NCBI GenBank assembly: GCA_963422465.1
Contig: OY730170.1
Coordinates: 1,054,001-1,118,000, forward strand
Origin: Lichina pygmaea
Lineage: Eukaryota > Ascomycota > Lichinomycetes > Lichinales > Lichinaceae
DNA length: 64,000 bases
Reading direction: 5' to 3'
Below, piece by piece: positions 60,036-64,000 of the stretch. The notes beneath the pieces are model-generated. The model saw only the letters and a list, made by a program, of their open reading frames with translations. It made no database searches and was not told where the DNA came from. Positions within the stretch are counted from its first letter, which is position 1. Each line of letters starts with the position of its first letter. The position numbers and the translations under genes were made by a program.

Positions 60036-61435
60036 TGCAAGCGGACTCTCGCTTTCAATTCCAGAGCTGGATGTAACTAGACGGAAGAGGCCATTGTTGC
60101 ATGGTCATCCTGCAGATCATCCAGCGTGTCGATGAGTCCTTGGGGGAGATGATCTGGTGGCCCGATCTATGGCTCGGAGTCCATCATGGCCACTCCCTCT
60201 ATCATGCTGTTTGTTCAAACTCCTCGTCCATGCAACCCTGGAACAAGTCGGTTTCAACCTTCTACCACGCTGAATCACATCACTTGTTTGCTACCAGTCT
60301 GTAGCAAAGAAGGTTCAATTGATGATGCTTCGTACCTTGTAAGCTGAGTCTCGTATCGAGTACCGGCACATGACATCTCCGTACCGAAGAACAAGAGCCA
60401 CGTGCTTCCGAGACACACCAAGCGAGCCAGATATCTTTTACTGTTTTGGTCGTACTGTGCCTCCGTAGTCGCTACCGCATTACCGTGATTACGTACGGAA
60501 GTACTTGCGATGCTCTACGGTACAGCATGCGACCACTCCCTACCTCCATACCCTTCCTCTGCTCCATAGAGTCTGACTCGTACGAGTGTGGTGTGGGTTG
60601 CTTACCAGTACGAAGGTGCAAGTACAGGATGGAGTGTTCAGACTTTTGAAACGCCATAGAGCTGTCCTTCCGTATTCCGTAAGCGGACACGTAGATACAG
60701 CAGCTTACATAAGGTACTCAGAAAGATGGTGAGTTGCAGATACTAAAAATACACCACAGTCGGTTATCTCAGCAGCATTCCCGGGCTACGGAGGACGAGG
60801 ACATCAGAACATGATGATGCTCCATGATAGTATCCCGTATGGAGGTCCATACTCGTACTACGCTAGAGCAAAAGTTTTGAAGCCTTGGCCGTGCCCGGCA
60901 CGCCCGGTCCCCTTTTTCGATGCTCTAGGGCGACGGCACGTTACATAGTCGTAGTGCCGGCTTAGTAATACTCACGATAGGGACCCTTGGCACCGCAGCC
61001 ATCAGCATCAACGCAGCTCCCAGTGTATTTCGCTGCTCGTCGTCCCCCCCCCCCCCCCCCGAGACGGACAACGACAACATTCCTCGACCTCTCGCTCCCA
61101 CCCACCATCGCTATTCTTATGGGTTTCTAATTCTTTTTAATTGTTCCGCGCTCGGGCGCCCCGTTCCTTCGCCGTTCGCGTCAACGCCTTTTCCGCTCGC
61201 GACGGTCTCGATGATCGGTCCTTCGTTGCGGTAGAGGTCAGAGAACCGGAACCTCACCTCCCGCCAAAACTGCGACACTCGCTTGAACCAACAGCCCGGT
61301 CCAAACGGCCCTGCACCGAGGCCGACGCTAGACAGACGACAATCCATCTAGACTCGCGGAAGGAGGGGATAGGAGCAGACGCTCGTTTTGCTGGGCTTCG
61401 CCCGGCAACGGAGAGGCCGCCCACGGTCGTTCAGC
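60036..61435. other. Upstream region of class IV chitin synthase
   Basis: No supported gene. GTAC words occur near 60485 and 60845, and a 17-base C run at 61044-61060. The last ~300 bases are probably promoter and leader; an open frame here lacks family features, but an additional 5' exon of the chitin synthase cannot be excluded. Confidence 0.45.
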
Positions 61436-64000
61436 ATGATGTGGGGCTCCAGGGGGAAGGGAAGCCCCGTGGCCGTCGAGGAGAACGAGCGGACACTGGA
61501 GGAGGTGGACGACTTGCCCGTGACCGGCAGTCGGAAGAGATGGATGTTTCTCGTCTGGATGCTTACCTTCTACGTCCCCGACTTCCTCATCCGACATGTC
61601 GGTAGGATGAAACGAAAAGACGTTCGGACCGCCTGGCGCGAGAAGCTGGCCATCAACCTGCTGATCTGGCTCAGCTGCCTCTTCGTCGGCTTCTTCATCG
61701 GTGTGTTGGCCGTTTCGTGACCGGTTCCGGAAAGCCGTGGGCTCGCTGACCCGTGCTCGCCCTCGACAGTGGTTCTGCCGATCCTGATCTGTCCGAGGCA
61801 GGACATCTACAGCGCCGCCGAGTTGTCGGCGCGTGATGGCAAAGGCAAGAATGGTGCGCTGGTGGCCGTTCGAGGTCAGGTCTTCGACCTGGCCGCCTAC
61901 ATGCCGAACCATTACCCGCCCATCGTCCAGCCGAACGAGCTCAAGAAGTACGCCGGCCTGGACGCGACGACGCTCTTCCCCGTCCAGGTCTCGGCGCTGT
62001 GCCGGGGCAGGGACGGCCGGATCGACCCCAGCCTGCTGCTCGACTACACGCCCACGAACCTGACCGGCTCGCCGACGCGGATCAGCAACACCGATCCCAA
62101 CTCGCGTTACCACGATTTCCGCCACTTCACCAACGACTCGCGGCCGGACTGGTTCGTCGAGACGATGATCCTGCTGCGCAAGAACTACAAGAAGGGTGAC
62201 ATTGGCTTCACCGCCAAATACGTCAAGACCCTGGCGGGCCAGCAGAACTCGATCGCGATCCTGGACGGCCGCGTCTACGACTTCACCTCCTACATCCGCG
62301 GCGGGCGCCGGGCCCGGGCCCCCGTCGGCGAGGAGCCGCCGGACGACCTCGAGCGCGATTTCATGGACCCCCTCGTCGTCGACCTCTTCCAGCAGCGCTC
62401 CGGCCAGGACGTCTCCAAGTTCTGGGCCACGCTCGACATCGAGCCGCGCCTGCGCAGCCGCATGCGGCTCTGCATGGACAACCTCTTCTACAGCGGCCGG
62501 GTCGACACGCGCAACTCGCCGCGCTGCCTCTTCTCGCGCTACATCCTCCTGGTCGTCTCGATCGTCCTCGTCAGCGTCATCGGCTTCAAGTTCTTCGCGG
62601 CGCTTCAGTTCGGCCGCAAGAACCTGCCCGAGAACCTCGACAAGTTCATCATCTGCCAGGTGCCGGCCTACACCGAGGACGAGGACTCGCTGCGCCGCGC
62701 CATCGACTCGGTCGCGCGCATGCGCTACGACGACAAGCGCAAGCTGCTCGTCGTCATCTGCGACGGCGTCATCGTCGGCCAGGGCAACGACCGGCCCACG
62801 CCGCGCATCGTGCTCGACATCCTCGGCGTCGCCGACGACGTCGACCCGGAGCCGCTGAGCTTCGAGAGCCTGGGCGAGGGCATGAAGCAGCACAACATGG
62901 GCAAGGTCTACTCGGGCCTGTTCGAGGTGCAGGGCCACATCGTGCCCTTCGTCGTCGTCGTCAAGGTCGGCAAGCCGTCCGAGGTGTCGCGCCCGGGCAA
63001 CCGCGGCAAGCGCGACTCGCAGATGGTCATGATGCGCTTCCTCAACCGCGTGCACTACAACCTGCCGATGAGCCCGCTCGAGCTCGAGATGCACCACCAG
63101 ATCCGGAACGTCATCGGCGTCAACCCGACCTTCTACGAGTACATGCTCCAGATCGACGCCGACACCGTCGTCGCGCCCGACTCGGCCACGCGCATGGTGG
63201 CCGCCTTCCTCAACGACACCCGCGTCGTCGGCCTCTGCGGCGAGACGGCCCTGACCAACGCCAAGTCGTCCGTCATCACGATGATCCAGGTGTACGAGTA
63301 CTACATCTCGCACAACCTCGCCAAGGCCTTCGAGAGCCTCTTCGGCAGCGTCACGTGCCTGCCCGGCTGCTTCAGCATGTACCGCATCCGCGCCGCCGAC
63401 ACGTGCAAGCCGCTCTTCGTGAGCCGCGAGGTGGTCGAGGCCTACGCCGAGATCCGCGTCGACACGCTGCACATGAAGAACCTGCTGCACCTCGGCGAGG
63501 ACCGCTACCTGACGACGCTGCTGCTCAAGCACCACCCCAAGTACAAGACCAAGTACATCAACGCCGCCCACGCCTGGACGGTCGCGCCCGAGAGCTGGTC
63601 CATCTTCATGTCGCAGCGCCGCCGCTGGATCAACTCGACCGTGCACAACCTGATGGAGCTCATCCCGATGCAGCAGCTCTGCGGCTTCTGCTGCTTCAGC
63701 ATGCGCTTCGTCGTCTTCCTCGACCTGCTCAGCACCGTCGTCCAGCCCGTCACGGTCGGCTACATCGTCTACCTCATCGTGCTCCTGGCCCGGGACGCCA
63801 GCGTCGTGCCCGTCCTGGCCGGCGTCATGCTCGCGGCCATCTACGGCCTGCAGGCCATCATCTTCATCCTGCGCCGCAAGTGGGAGATGATCGGCTGGAT
63901 GATCGTCTACGTCCTGGCCCTGCCCGTCTTCGCCCTCGGCCTGCCGCTCTACGCCTTCTGGCACATGGACGACTTCAGCTGGGGCAACACCCGGGTCGTC
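61436..64000 (+). CDS. CHS3-like: Class IV chitin synthase (Chs3-like), 3' truncated by window
   Basis: Two exons are visible, 61436-61700 and 61770 to the window edge, with a 69-nt intron (gtgtgt..gacag). The 832 residues present cover most of an enzyme usually near 1200. After a short N terminus come two membrane segments ([35 protein letters not shown]) around [17 protein letters not shown], a cytochrome-b5-like region ([20 protein letters not shown]) and the catalytic core: [49 protein letters not shown] and [13 protein letters not shown]. Absence of a myosin-like head and the [18 protein letters not shown] text place it in class IV, the main wall chitin enzyme related to yeast Chs3. The N terminus is shorter than in many relatives, so the start at 61436 is provisional. 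Confidence 0.92.

Noticed and set aside
61328-63964. An 878-codon open frame opposite the class IV chitin synthase
   Set aside because: Same cause as above; the plus strand carries an unmistakable chitin synthase.
1-64000. tRNA, rRNA, CRISPR arrays, telomeric repeats
   Set aside because: No clear tRNA A and B boxes, no ribosomal RNA, no spaced repeats and no TTAGGG arrays were noticed on reading; a dedicated RNA scan would be needed to exclude a tRNA.

Overview
The window is a gene-dense piece of nuclear DNA from a filamentous ascomycete (Pezizomycotina, most like a Sordariomycete/Hypocreales genome). This rests on a mannitol-1-phosphate 5-dehydrogenase gene, a class VII chitin synthase with a degenerate myosin-like head, many 50-110 nt introns with GT..AG ends, GC-rich third codon positions, and transition-type (RIP-like) damage in a duplicated transposon end. 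No bacterial-style operons, tRNA, rRNA or CRISPR were seen. Gene models below were spliced by eye from reading frame, splice sites and family conservation.

Layout. 1-9278: the 5' end of CSF1 (a bridge-like lipid-transfer protein, minus strand), a TMEM184/OST-alpha-type membrane protein, a 441-bp MITE with perfect 9-bp target duplications, and a Ser/Pro-rich hypothetical protein. 10674-20809: translation elongation factor 2, an RBM26/27-type RNA-binding protein, and mannitol-1-phosphate dehydrogenase. 20810-28191: a repeat-scarred intergenic stretch with a LINE ORF1 relic, a small secreted protein, and a Whi5-like protein. 29605-37434: IDH2 (with a GC-AG intron) divergent from SEC5, then a mitochondrial pyruvate dehydrogenase kinase. 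38500-46224: a hexamer satellite split by a solo LTR, BMS1, a 1.78-kb AT-rich TA-target transposon relic with ~190-bp inverted ends, and a second secreted protein. 47496-49913: a proteinase B inhibitor (PBI2) tail-to-tail with a secreted aspartic protease. 52424-64000: class VII and class IV chitin synthases placed head to head about 4 kb apart, with a decayed RIM2-type mitochondrial carrier between them.

Most genes are housekeeping: translation and ribosome assembly (EF2, BMS1), RNA surveillance (RBM26/27), secretion and wall building (SEC5, two chitin synthases), central carbon metabolism (IDH2, PDK, MPD) and proteolysis (PBI2, aspartic protease). The unusual material lies between genes: dense GTAC/TACGGAGTAC-type near-palindromes, very long G or C homopolymers, microsatellites and several kinds of transposon fossil. 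No wholly new multi-gene system could be demonstrated. The strongest leads are the two well-bounded DNA transposon relics, the strictly intergenic GTAC motif, the chitin synthase pair with its intervening pseudogene, and two secreted proteins with similar gene architecture.
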